Source: Thermoplasmata archaeon
Lineage (GTDB): Archaea > Thermoplasmatota > Thermoplasmata > Thermoplasmatales > Thermoplasmataceae
Length of the DNA: 5,829 bases
Direction: 5' to 3'
Assembly: GCA_021806345.1 (NCBI GenBank)
Contig: JAJZXP010000066.1
Coordinates: 1-5,829 of the forward strand
In this document: in pieces, positions 1-5,758 of the stretch
Numbering within the stretch: the stretch's first letter is position 1
Layout: every line of letters starts with the position of its first letter
Position numbers and translations under genes: made by a program
The notes under the pieces: model-generated
The model's database searches: none
What the model saw: only the letters and a program-made list of their open reading frames with translations
Told to the model about the DNA's origin: nothing

Positions 1-1
1 A

Positions 2-67
2 GATCACGGAAATGTTCCAGGAGAGGTATCCTTCATGATTACACAAGATTTGAGACGCTATGCTTAA
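2..67 (+). CDS. Possible C-terminal tail of a gene entering from the left edge
   Basis: An open frame runs in from the left edge and stops at TAA 65-67, giving a tail that reads DHGNVPGEVSFMITQDLRRYA. A second frame is open from base 3 to TGA 36-38 (ITEMFQERYPS) and looks equally protein-like, so I cannot tell which, if either, is real. Neither tail matches a family I recognise. Bases 68-165 after it show no gene, only A/T-rich sequence. Confidence 0.2.
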   Translation, partial: DHGNVPGEVSFMITQDLRRYA

Positions 68-165
68 ACACCATGAAAAGTTAAATGTTTCCAAAGAATT
101 TAAAATTAAAACGCTTTCTTGAGCTTGTATATGATATACAGAATTATGCGTGAGACTAAGATTCC

Positions 166-600
166 TCAAACATTTGAAATGAATGGGTTGATAATTTTCA
201 GGCCAGGTATTTTATGGAAGTCCTTCTCATTTTCAGTTATTATCTGGTTTATTCCATGTTCTTTCATGGTTTCTGATATCAAGGTATCTAAAAAGGGAGA
301 CCTGAAAGCAAGGGAACTCTTCAGGGCGTTTTTCACTGTGATCTCATTATAAGTTATTTTGATCCAGTTTTCAGAATCTGCAAAAGACTCAACTATGACC
401 ATGGCCGAATGCTCACTAACATCAAGCTTGCGTGTCATTGCATTATACAATTCCACCAGGACCTGATTGGATATGATCCCTTTCCTCTTCCCTAAAAAAA
501 CATCCTCTACTATTTTTTTGCAAATTTTCCTCTTAACTGGTTCATTGAGATCATATGCATAGAACAAAATATTTGTGTCGTAAAAAGGATCATCTTTCAT
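166..600 (-). CDS. vapC: VapC-family PIN-domain toxin (putative ribonuclease)
   Basis: This 144-residue protein has the size and pattern of a PIN-domain toxin of a type II toxin-antitoxin pair. Known members are Mg2+-dependent endoribonucleases that cut tRNA, rRNA or mRNA when freed from their antitoxin. The acidic active-site set is visible: D8 in the opening strand (YDTNILFYAYD), E50 in VLVELYNAM, D105 in FLDTLI, and E123/D127 in TENEKDF, which is the usual ending before the last strand. No residue expected for catalysis appears to be missing. The ATG at 598-600 lies inside the last codons of the antitoxin gene (11-base overlap), with a purine-rich GGGAAG a few bases upstream, so translation is probably coupled. 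The protein is expected to be cytosolic and held inactive by the upstream RHH protein. The RNA target cannot be read from sequence. Confidence 0.88.
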   Translation of the reverse strand: MKDDPFYDTNILFYAYDLNEPVKRKICKKIVEDVFLGKRKGIISNQVLVELYNAMTRKLDVSEHSAMVIVESFADSENWIKITYNEITVKNALKSSLAFRSPFLDTLISETMKEHGINQIITENEKDFHKIPGLKIINPFISNV

Positions 601-826
601 AAAGGTCTTCCCTTTTGAAATCCCACTTCTTCATCATTATTCCATTTTCAAGCAGGTTGAGATTTTCACTGAGCGCATCCTGACTATCCTGCTTAAGCCA
701 GTTTTCCAGGGCCTCGTTCAATGCCATAGCCAACGATCCCTTCCTGTTGCCGAACTTCAACCTTGCCTTCTCCCTGAACCTTTTCTCGATTGATTCGTCA
801 AGGTTTACAGTAACTGTTTTTGCCAT
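590..826 (-). CDS. vapB: VapB-type ribbon-helix-helix antitoxin
   Basis: This is a 78-residue partner of the downstream PIN toxin. Residues 3-9 (KTVTVNL) form the expected DNA-contacting strand. Residues 10-25 and about 31-45 form the two helices of a ribbon-helix-helix dimer, with the FGNRKGSLAMALNEAL stretch often seen in archaeal VapB proteins. The charged tail from about residue 47, ending WDFKREDLYER, is the likely toxin-binding arm. I chose the ATG at 824-826 rather than the in-frame GTG at 839-841 because a good TATA box is centred about 25 bases before this ATG, which fits a leaderless message, and because MAKTVTV is a typical start. Such antitoxins usually repress their own operon by binding near this promoter. 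The family is clear at fold level; the exact subfamily is inferred. Confidence 0.85.
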   Translation of the reverse strand: MAKTVTVNLDESIEKRFREKARLKFGNRKGSLAMALNEALENWLKQDSQDALSENLNLLENGIMMKKWDFKREDLYER

Positions 827-847
827 GTATTCAATATACACTTACAT

Positions 848-855
848 ATTATAAA
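848..855 (-). promoter_or_regulatory. TATA box of the vapBC operon
   Basis: The minus strand reads TTTATAAT here, close to the archaeal TATA consensus. Its centre is about 25 bases upstream of the vapB ATG at 826, so transcription should start at or next to the start codon and give a leaderless message. Confidence 0.6.
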
Positions 856-1002
856 CATTTACATTAATCAATAATACATGTATTTACTTCATATATTTTC
901 TGTTAAACTGTTTTTCTGATCCTATTTACTGTTCTAACTAAGTCAACGTTTCCCATTTCCTTCCATAATACCGGAGCATGACGGATTTTAGATTGTTAAA
1001 AA

Positions 1003-1266
1003 TCAATATATTTGGCCCATATTGTTATTGCAGCACCTCCCTCCTTCCCATTCCCATCGGGAATAATCGCGTTCTTCCCATGTCTTGTTAATCCTCTCTT
1101 TCTCCACCTTTTGTGCTATTGTTCCCGGCACTCTCGTTTCGTCAAGGTTTTTTATGAGGTTAAGAATTGTTTCACTATAGGTCTCCCGTCCGTATCTTTT
1201 AAGGCTTTTAAGTAGATCTACAACCGATCTATCCAGTTGAATTGTTGTGACTTCTGATTTTGTCAT
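1003..1266 (-). CDS. Orphan ribbon-helix-helix antitoxin-like protein, C-terminus doubtful
   Basis: The first 45 or so of 87 residues form a convincing VapB-like ribbon-helix-helix domain. Strand TTIQLD (residues 7-12) is followed by a helix ending KSLKRYGRETYSETI and a second helix NLIKNL. RETYSE/D is a recurring motif in archaeal antitoxins of this kind. The C-terminal part (KTWEERDYSRWEWEGG, then RCCNNNMGQIY) looks unlike a normal tail. From about base 1070 downward, the next reading frame reads AIIPDGNGKEGGAAITIWAK and then YIDF to a stop at 996-998, so a frame slip or decay is possible. No toxin gene follows in the 176 bases before vapB. The start at 1264-1266 is supported by TATA-like boxes just upstream. 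It may be a solitary regulator, an antitoxin that has lost its toxin, or half of a module whose toxin remnant lies at 1542-1706. Confidence 0.65.
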   Translation of the reverse strand: MTKSEVTTIQLDRSVVDLLKSLKRYGRETYSETILNLIKNLDETRVPGTIAQKVEKERINKTWEERDYSRWEWEGGRCCNNNMGQIY

Positions 1267-1285
1267 GATTTGCTATCTGTACTAT

Positions 1286-1304
1286 GTATATAACAGATTA
1301 TAAA
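1286..1304 (-). promoter_or_regulatory. Probable promoter of the orphan antitoxin gene
   Basis: Two TATA-like elements lie on the minus strand. TTTATAAT at 1297-1304 is centred about 34 bases before the ATG at 1266, and GTTATATAC at about 1285-1293 is centred about 24 bases before it. The second would give a leaderless message and the first a leader of roughly ten bases. I cannot choose between them. Confidence 0.4.
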
Positions 1305-1541
1305 ACTACTATTGGGATAAGTCTATTTATTGATGCATATAAAATACCAGCCTTCCTGGCACAGGCTTTGATAATATATACATAATATCATGATCGAAGT
1401 TAATGATTAAGATTATAATCAACCTGGACATTGAGTTATAGTTTGGGCAATATGCTGGCCAGGGTTTGATCAAAGTCTTAAACTAATACTTTTAAGTAAA
1501 CTGGAATTAAAGTAAGATTGTTTATTTTTAGGCTCTAATGA

Positions 1542-1706
1542 TCATCCCAGATAGATAGAATTTAAGCCGGCGGAGAGTGCTAGCTTATGAAGCTTTTCAT
1601 CGCCAGCGTAAAATTCGTTACATCCAGCTTCAATAGCATTTGAAATCTGTAAGGCATCAGGTACCTCCACCAGCACGGATTCACAAGCATTCCTGGCCAA
1701 ATAACT
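1542..1706 (-). pseudogene. Remnant of a PIN-domain (VapC-like) toxin, C-terminal half
   Basis: On the minus strand the frame ending at TGA 1542-1544 encodes the classic C-terminal half of a PIN toxin. The helix VPDALQISNAIEAG carries the conserved Asp before Ala. NEFYAGDEKLHKLA follows, with the F-x-(T/A)-GD-x-x-L pattern of the last acidic residue, and then GLNSIYLG as the closing strand. In this frame a TGA (1707-1709) cuts it off. The neighbouring frame just upstream reads ETVSGSISEVIWPGMLV, which could be earlier protein joined by a frameshift near 1690, extending the remnant to about 1745. No N-terminal half with the first Asp (DTN/DSS) is present and there is no start codon or adjacent antitoxin, so it should be inactive. 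The sequence match to the PIN pattern is seen directly; decay is inferred. Confidence 0.65.
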
Positions 1707-1788
1707 TCAGAGATGCTTCCTGACACGGTTTCAGTCACTTTCGTTCATGATAATATGTCATGCAATTGGTGGAAAGCTGCACCAAAAT

Positions 1789-1796
1789 CTTTTAAG
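1789..1796 (+). promoter_or_regulatory. Possible TATA box of the small membrane protein gene
   Basis: CTTTTAAG preceded by AAAAT resembles an archaeal BRE/TATA pair and is centred about 26 bases before the ATG at 1818. This favours that start and a leaderless message. The match is only moderate. Confidence 0.3.
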
Positions 1797-1817
1797 CTGA
1801 AAAAACATGAACCAGAA

Positions 1818-2198
1818 ATGACGCTTGAACCAGATAAGGAAAAACAAACACGTGAAGCAGGAATCCTAAATAATTCAAGTCTTAACCATTGGTACAAGTT
1901 TTTACTGTACCTGGGAGGAGCCATCCTTATTATTGGCTTTTATTTCTATCTCCAGTATCCTTTATCCAGCCTTTATGAACCATATTATATTGCAGATAGG
2001 GTCATTGATTTTGCCATTTTCACAATCTTAATTGGCGCTTCACTCTGGATTCTTGATGAAATATTATACTACAAGGAAACCTATCCAAAACATGGCGTAG
2101 ATCATGAAAAAACTCTTAAAAGATTGATGATTGTGAGATTTATTTCCTGGATAGTAATGTTTGTCATATGGATTGTTTTGGCATTGTTGTTCATATGA
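1818..2198 (+). CDS. Small membrane protein with three predicted membrane segments, unknown function
   Basis: I do not recognise this family. With the ATG at 1818 the protein is 126 residues. It has a charged, soluble N-terminus (MTLEPDKEKQTREAG), then hydrophobic segments at about 26-46, 62-80 and 104-126, the last ending exactly at the C-terminus. The loop after the second segment is polar (YYKETYPKHGVDHEKTLKR) and rich in Lys and His. By the positive-inside rule that loop is probably cytoplasmic, which would put the first loop (YEPYYIADR) outside. The frame is open up to ATG 1713, adding 35 residues. I prefer 1818 because the extension has no membrane or domain pattern, overlaps the antisense toxin remnant, and a TATA-like box lies 26 bases before 1818. 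ATG 1755 is a further option. It is transcribed alone and converges on the transporter gene, so the context gives no clue to its role. Confidence 0.68.
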   Translation: MTLEPDKEKQTREAGILNNSSLNHWYKFLLYLGGAILIIGFYFYLQYPLSSLYEPYYIADRVIDFAIFTILIGASLWILDEILYYKETYPKHGVDHEKTLKRLMIVRFISWIVMFVIWIVLALLFI

Positions 2199-2227
2199 AT
2201 ATGAGGTCATAAATTTATCATTCACTA

Positions 2228-2232
2228 TTTTT
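2228..2232 (+). terminator. T-run terminator after the small membrane protein gene
   Basis: TTTTT about 30 bases beyond the stop codon, in an A/T-rich stretch without a stable hairpin, fits intrinsic archaeal termination. The signal is short. Confidence 0.3.
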
Positions 2233-2269
2233 CAATAAGAATCGTGAAGTTATATCATTAATCTGCAAA

Positions 2270-2313
2270 ATATAATAAAAAATAAGGATCCTCTAAAGAA
2301 TAAAACAAAAAAA
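2270..2313 (-). terminator. T-run terminator after the transporter gene
   Basis: Read on the minus strand, the transporter stop is soon followed by a run of seven Ts interrupted by a G and four more Ts (2302-2313), then a second T-rich run (about 2270-2284). A five-base inverted repeat CTCTA/TAGAG (2291-2295, 2314-2318) flanks the first run but is too weak to be needed. Oligo-T tracts are the usual archaeal termination signal. Confidence 0.45.
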
Positions 2314-2321
2314 TAGAGTGT

Positions 2322-3704
2322 TTACTCCGGTTCAGCCATTACCAGTATTTCAGGATGTTCTTCCTCCCTGTTGATCTCCTCCAGGGACTTGCCTTTTGTC
2401 TCAATTCCAAGGAAGATTGTCGCCAGCAGTCCTATTAAAGACAGGGTAGTGAAGAAGAAGAGGCTTGTGCTGAATCCATAATCTGACACAATAAATGGAA
2501 ATGTTGTGATTCCAAGTATTGCACCAATCCTGCTCACAGATGTCCCGAATCCCTGCGCAGTTGCCCTGTCTTCAGTTGGAAACAGCTCAACCGGATATAC
2601 GAAGTCCGTAGATCCTGGACCTATCGCCTCCGTAATGTAGAATATTAGGAAAAGGGCAAATATCAAGGCACCAGCGGTGACGAATGCTGCCTTGTCTGGT
2701 ATGTGTAATGTAACAAGACCAAGTGCAGCCAGTGATACAACCATACCTGAAAACCCGATTATTGTTATTCCCTTCCTGCCAATCCTGTCTATAAGAAGAA
2801 TTGCTATGATGACACCAGTAATCGCAAAGAAGTCAAACACCGCTGAACCCAGGACCGCTTCCCTTGCCTTCAACCCCAGGAGTTCCAGGATCGTGGGGCT
2901 GAATATGCTTATACCGTAGAATGAAGCATCAAATACGAACCAGAATATTCCAATAAACAGCAGGCTTCTGATGTACTTCCTGCTCAGGAGATCGCGCAAT
3001 GGATTTTTATTATCCCTCTTAATTTCAGCCAGGTTGTCTGTACTTCCGGTCAGCTCAATTTCCACAGCTGATGCCTCCTTCATTCTTCCCTTGTTATTGA
3101 GCCATCTGGGTGATTCCGGTACATCTCTTCTTAGCACAAGGATTATTGCAGCAGGTATTACACCAAGCAGGAACATGTATCTCCATGACTGTGCTCCGAG
3201 TGTTAAAAGGAAATAGCCTGTAACAGCTGCCAGTACAGCGCCTACATACCATGCGAGGTTATTTAGTAAAAGCAGCTTTCCCCTTGCCCTGACAGGTGAA
3301 AATTCACTTATTATGGTTGTACCAATGGCATAATCAGCACCGAGTCCAAGCCCCAGTATGAATCTCATGATGAAGAGTGAGTCAAAATTCCATGAAAATG
3401 CAGTTGCGATCGTCATGACAATAAACAGTGCCATGTCATACATGTACATCGTCCTTCTTCCATAGAGATCTGTTATGTATCCAAAAAGAATTGCCCCCAC
3501 AAGCATTCCAATGGTAGTGGATGCGGCAATCATTGCCACGCCAAAACTACTGTTGAGCCCAAAAGTTGCCTTCCCCATGACCAGTAGCGCAACTGATATT
3601 ATGGCAATGTCATAGCCATCCAGGAATGTTCCACCCACAGAAAGAGCCGTGATCTTTCTATGCATGGAACCAACCTTTGCGTTATCGAGAACGTTATATT
3701 CCAT
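2322..3704 (-). CDS. Major facilitator superfamily transporter, sugar-porter-like
   Basis: This is a 460-residue inner-membrane carrier with the full 12-helix MFS layout. Visible signatures are a DGYD motif in helix 1 (29-32); GYITDLYGRR in the loop between helices 2 and 3 (75-84, the family's D-x-x-GRR); RFILGLGLGADYAIG in helix 4 followed by SEFSPVRARGK; PESPRWL after helix 6 (196-202); DRIGRK (306-311); PVELFPTEDRA (371-381); and ETKGKSLEEI at the C-terminus (435-444). PESPRWL, E-L-F-P-T and ETKGKSLEE are hallmarks of sugar-porter and related proton symporters, while DGYD also occurs in aromatic-acid carriers, so the substrate (sugar, organic acid or phosphate) stays open. The frame extends to a GTG at 3758, but the extra 18 residues look unlike a conserved start. 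ATG 3704 gives MEYNVLDNAK, close to starts typical of related archaeal carriers. The gene stands alone, with no metabolic neighbours to suggest a substrate. Confidence 0.85.
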   Translation of the reverse strand: MEYNVLDNAKVGSMHRKITALSVGGTFLDGYDIAIISVALLVMGKATFGLNSSFGVAMIAASTTIGMLVGAILFGYITDLYGRRTMYMYDMALFIVMTIATAFSWNFDSLFIMRFILGLGLGADYAIGTTIISEFSPVRARGKLLLLNNLAWYVGAVLAAVTGYFLLTLGAQSWRYMFLLGVIPAAIILVLRRDVPESPRWLNNKGRMKEASAVEIELTGSTDNLAEIKRDNKNPLRDLLSRKYIRSLLFIGIFWFVFDASFYGISIFSPTILELLGLKAREAVLGSAVFDFFAITGVIIAILLIDRIGRKGITIIGFSGMVVSLAALGLVTLHIPDKAAFVTAGALIFALFLIFYITEAIGPGSTDFVYPVELFPTEDRATAQGFGTSVSRIGAILGITTFPFIVSDYGFSTSLFFFTTLSLIGLLATIFLGIETKGKSLEEINREEEHPEILVMAEPE

Positions 3705-3722
3705 GAGTGCCCATAACAGGGG

Positions 3723-3732
3723 ATTATTTAGA
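3723..3732 (-). promoter_or_regulatory. Possible TATA box of the transporter gene
   Basis: The minus strand reads TCTAAATAAT, centred about 23-24 bases before ATG 3704. A second A/T-rich candidate, GCATATTTTTTATTT, lies near 3740-3755 and would give a short leader. Both favour ATG 3704 over GTG 3758. Confidence 0.27.
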
Positions 3733-3910
3733 AAAAATCCAAATAAAAAATATGCCACAATATAACCTTACTTGCAGTACCATAAGAACAATAGAATAGA
3801 TGATATTGCGAATACACTATTTTAATTGCCACTCAAATGATGATGAAGGAAGAATCCTCTAAAAATCCTGGAGATAACAGGACTTTACGATGGCTTCTCT
3901 TTGGAATCAG

Positions 3911-4079
3911 ATATGAGACTGCAGTAATACAGTTGAAATTTCGTAGAATACCCCCCTCATATAGGGAGAATGGGCATATTTTCCTCAAAGTTTGGTTTTC
4001 GCAATCAATAATTAACAAACGAAGTTTTATATGACGAGAATCCTATTTTCCATTTTGTTATTTACCCTATATATGAGAC
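3911..4079. repeat. Three ATATGAG-type motifs, direct and inverted
   Basis: ATATGAGAC occurs at 3911-3919 and 4071-4079 in the same orientation. Each is followed by AGTAA after a gap of three or zero bases. The reverse form CTCATATAGGG at 3956-3966 mirrors CCCTATATATGAG at 4065-4077, apart from one extra TA. These could be binding sites of a regulator between divergent genes, traces of a small element, or chance in A/T-rich DNA. Confidence 0.35.
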
Positions 4080-4110
4080 AGTAAACATAATGGATATATG
4101 GTGAAAATTG

Positions 4111-4119
4111 TTAATTAAT
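4111..4119 (+). promoter_or_regulatory. Possible TATA box of the hydrolase/phosphatase operon
   Basis: TTAATTAAT preceded by GAAAATTG resembles a BRE/TATA pair. It would start transcription near 4140 and leave a leader of about 30 bases that contains the ribosome-binding site. Other TATA-like sequences upstream are possible alternatives. Confidence 0.3.
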
Positions 4120-4154
4120 CTCCAGTGATCATTAAGAGTAACCTGGAAAATTAA

Positions 4155-4160
4155 GAAGGT
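4155..4160 (+). promoter_or_regulatory. Ribosome-binding site of the hydrolase gene
   Basis: GAAGGT lies ten bases before ATG 4171. The same GAAGGTA precedes the next gene at nearly the same spacing, which supports both starts and a leadered, Shine-Dalgarno-driven mode of translation, unlike the probably leaderless vapB. Confidence 0.5.
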
Positions 4161-4170
4161 ACGTGATCAT

Positions 4171-4929
4171 ATGGAAATAAAATTTTTAGGAAACTGGTCC
4201 TCACATTTGGAAGCTGGAAAAAGGAACGTTTCTCTACTTGTAGACAGGCATATTCTGCTGGATTGCGGGCCACATACAATAGAGTCATTACTGGAATCAG
4301 GGATCAATCCTGATAATTTAGACATGATCCTGATAAGTCACATGCATCTTGATCATTTTGGTGGCCTCGCTGAGATTCTCTGGTATCGCGGTTCTAGAAA
4401 CATAAGCGATGAACTTACGATCATGGGCCCGCCAGGAATAAGGAAGAACATTGAAAGGATCCTCCAGATCTATAACACGCCGGACAATGACCTGTTCAGG
4501 GTAACAGCAAATTATGTGGAGATCAGTCATAATGGGGATGTACACGAGATCAGGTCAAGGTTTGTTGAGAGCAAGAAAGATGATCATGTGGAGGCTTTTC
4601 AGGGAAACCACATAATTCCCGACAACATTTACAGAATTGAGTATCAGAAGCATGTAATCGCATACACAGGGGATACTGCGTACACTGAAAATATATCCAA
4701 AGCGGGTGAAGGAGCAGATCTGCTTTTCCATGAAATGACATATACAGATAGTGAAAGCAAGATAGCAGAATTCTGGAAACATTCCACATACTCGTCTGCA
4801 CTGAAAGGCTTCAGGGAGAGCAGGGCAGATAAGCTCGTTCCTGTGCACCTTACAGATGGGACCTTCTCCATCCTGAAATCCGGCAATGAAGAAGATATAA
4901 TTCTTCCACTTCACGACATAGTATTATAG
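4171..4929 (+). CDS. RNase Z-like metallo-beta-lactamase-fold hydrolase
   Basis: This 252-residue cytosolic protein has the complete two-metal site of the fold. The HMHLDH motif is at 57-62 (H57, H59, D61, H62), followed by H147 in GNHIIPDNIYRIE, D168 in YTGDTAY, H204 in KHSTYSSA and H226 in VPVHLT. KHST followed by PVHLT, the N-terminal GKRNVS and LLDCG are characteristic of the RNase Z/PhnP branch, whose members are zinc-dependent phosphodiesterases acting on tRNA 3' ends, cyclic nucleotides or cyclic sugar phosphates. It is shorter than typical archaeal RNase Z (about 300 residues), and I see no clear glycine/proline-rich tRNA-binding arm, so a small-molecule phosphodiesterase is at least as likely as tRNA processing. 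It is followed after 33 bases by a phosphatase gene with the same ribosome-binding sequence, which suggests an operon and linked chemistry. Confidence 0.87.
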   Translation: MEIKFLGNWSSHLEAGKRNVSLLVDRHILLDCGPHTIESLLESGINPDNLDMILISHMHLDHFGGLAEILWYRGSRNISDELTIMGPPGIRKNIERILQIYNTPDNDLFRVTANYVEISHNGDVHEIRSRFVESKKDDHVEAFQGNHIIPDNIYRIEYQKHVIAYTGDTAYTENISKAGEGADLLFHEMTYTDSESKIAEFWKHSTYSSALKGFRESRADKLVPVHLTDGTFSILKSGNEEDIILPLHDIVL

Positions 4930-4945
4930 GAATTTTTCATGATAT

Positions 4946-4951
4946 GAAGGT
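4946..4951 (+). promoter_or_regulatory. Ribosome-binding site of the phosphatase gene
   Basis: GAAGGT lies eleven bases before ATG 4963 within the 33-base gap between the two genes. No TATA box or T-run is evident in the gap, which supports a shared transcript. Confidence 0.5.
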
Positions 4952-4962
4952 ATTGGATAAAA

Positions 4963-5619
4963 ATGAGCCAGAACTATAAGAGAAGGATATACTTTTTAAG
5001 ACATGGACAGACAGATTGCAACAAGAATGGATTGTGGTACTGCCCGGAGAAGACTCATATCAACGAAACTGGAATGGCACAGGCCCAGGGCATAGCAGAT
5101 ATCATAACCAGCATCAATCCGGATAAGGTCTACTGCAGTCCATTCCAGAGATGCATGGACACTGCAAATATTGTCCTCAAAAATCTCCCGAACCATGGCT
5201 TTACAGTAAGGCAATGCCTTATGGAACGAAATTTCGAAGGCATCGAGGGTTTGACTGAAAAAGACGTCATGGATGAATACGGAGTGTGGATGGAACAATC
5301 TCCCATAACTGGAAGGATGGACTCGATCCCACGTATTGAAAAAAGTGTCTCCTTCAACATAAGAGTCAGAAGCTGCATTGACCAGATAATAGGTGAAACT
5401 GGAGACTGCGAAAATATACTCATTGTGACCCATGGTGGTGTAATTTATTCATTTGTTTACCAGAAATTGAATATTGATCCAAGACCAGATCCGTTCTATA
5501 ACTGCGCGTTGCTTGGCCTGGAGATAGAGAGGAACTCATTCAGGCCCATTCTTTCCATTAACATCAGGAAGGGCTGGTATCCTGGAGCTGAACTTTCTTC
5601 CAGTGGCCAGCTTTTGTAA
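4963..5619 (+). CDS. Histidine phosphatase family protein (phosphoglycerate mutase-like)
   Basis: This 218-residue protein belongs to the histidine phosphatase superfamily, in which an active-site histidine is transiently phosphorylated. The family signature FLRHGQT is at residues 11-17, with R13 and the nucleophile H14. R63 in YCSPFQRCMDTA, E88 in LMERNFEGIEG (the proton donor) and H157 in VTHGGV complete the catalytic set. Members include cofactor-dependent phosphoglycerate mutases and broad phosphatases acting on sugar phosphates, nucleotides or cobalamin precursors. The length and E-R-N-F-E-G-I-E-G stretch fit the phosphatase group better than a true mutase, but the substrate cannot be read. 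It is probably co-transcribed with the upstream hydrolase, so it may remove the monoester phosphate that the hydrolase exposes. The protein is cytosolic, with no signal peptide or membrane segment. The C-terminus (WYPGAELSSSGQLL) is intact, with a TAA stop. Confidence 0.87.
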   Translation: MSQNYKRRIYFLRHGQTDCNKNGLWYCPEKTHINETGMAQAQGIADIITSINPDKVYCSPFQRCMDTANIVLKNLPNHGFTVRQCLMERNFEGIEGLTEKDVMDEYGVWMEQSPITGRMDSIPRIEKSVSFNIRVRSCIDQIIGETGDCENILIVTHGGVIYSFVYQKLNIDPRPDPFYNCALLGLEIERNSFRPILSINIRKGWYPGAELSSSGQLL

Positions 5620-5758
5620 ATCTATGTCCTGTTGCATGTGACCCATGTTCCTATTGTATTTGGGCCATCCTAAAACTATGGTGATTGCAGCCACAATGTG
5701 ACCCTTTTCCTCAAAATTGTTTACCTGCGATTCTGTTTTTGTGACCATTCATCAGGAA

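Larger units (their letters stand above)
3705..4170. other. Divergent intergenic region, no convincing gene
   Basis: About 465 bases separate the start of the transporter from that of the hydrolase. Frames of 65 residues (plus, 3837-4034) and 61 residues (minus, 3833-4018) overlap here almost base for base. Neither has a recognisable domain, and I see no good promoter or ribosome site for either, so I do not call them. The region carries several TATA-like sequences on the plus strand (TTTTATATG near 4025, CCTATATATG near 4066, TTAATTAAT at 4111-4119) and the ATATGAG repeats described separately. It probably holds both divergent promoters. A small RNA cannot be excluded. Confidence 0.5.

Noticed and set aside
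119..352. Plus-strand open frame of 77 codons
   Set aside because: It lies almost wholly antisense to the vapC gene, whose active-site residues are intact, and has no recognisable domain.
1012..1215. Plus-strand open frame of 67 codons
   Set aside because: Antisense to the orphan RHH gene, with Pro/Phe/Cys-rich composition typical of a shadow frame.
1349..1367. Hairpin AGCCT...AGGCT between the orphan antitoxin and the toxin remnant
   Set aside because: A five-base stem with a nine-base loop and no T-run after it is too weak to call a terminator or structured RNA.
1411..1420. Perfect ten-base palindrome GATTATAATC
   Set aside because: An A/T-rich palindrome of this length is expected by chance, and it lies too far from any start codon to call it an operator.
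2677..3216. Two plus-strand open frames of about 80 codons
   Set aside because: Both are antisense to the transporter, which has conserved motifs across the whole region.
4318..4914. Several minus-strand open frames opposite the hydrolase
   Set aside because: The plus strand carries all metal-binding motifs there, and the minus frames show no family pattern.
4996..5433. Minus-strand open frame of 145 codons opposite the phosphatase
   Set aside because: It is long, but it mirrors a gene with a complete catalytic set, and its translation shows no known motif or promoter.
5536..5748. Minus-strand open frame of 70 codons starting at ATG 5748
   Set aside because: Its last part is antisense to the phosphatase C-terminus, no domain is recognisable, and no TATA box sits at the expected distance.
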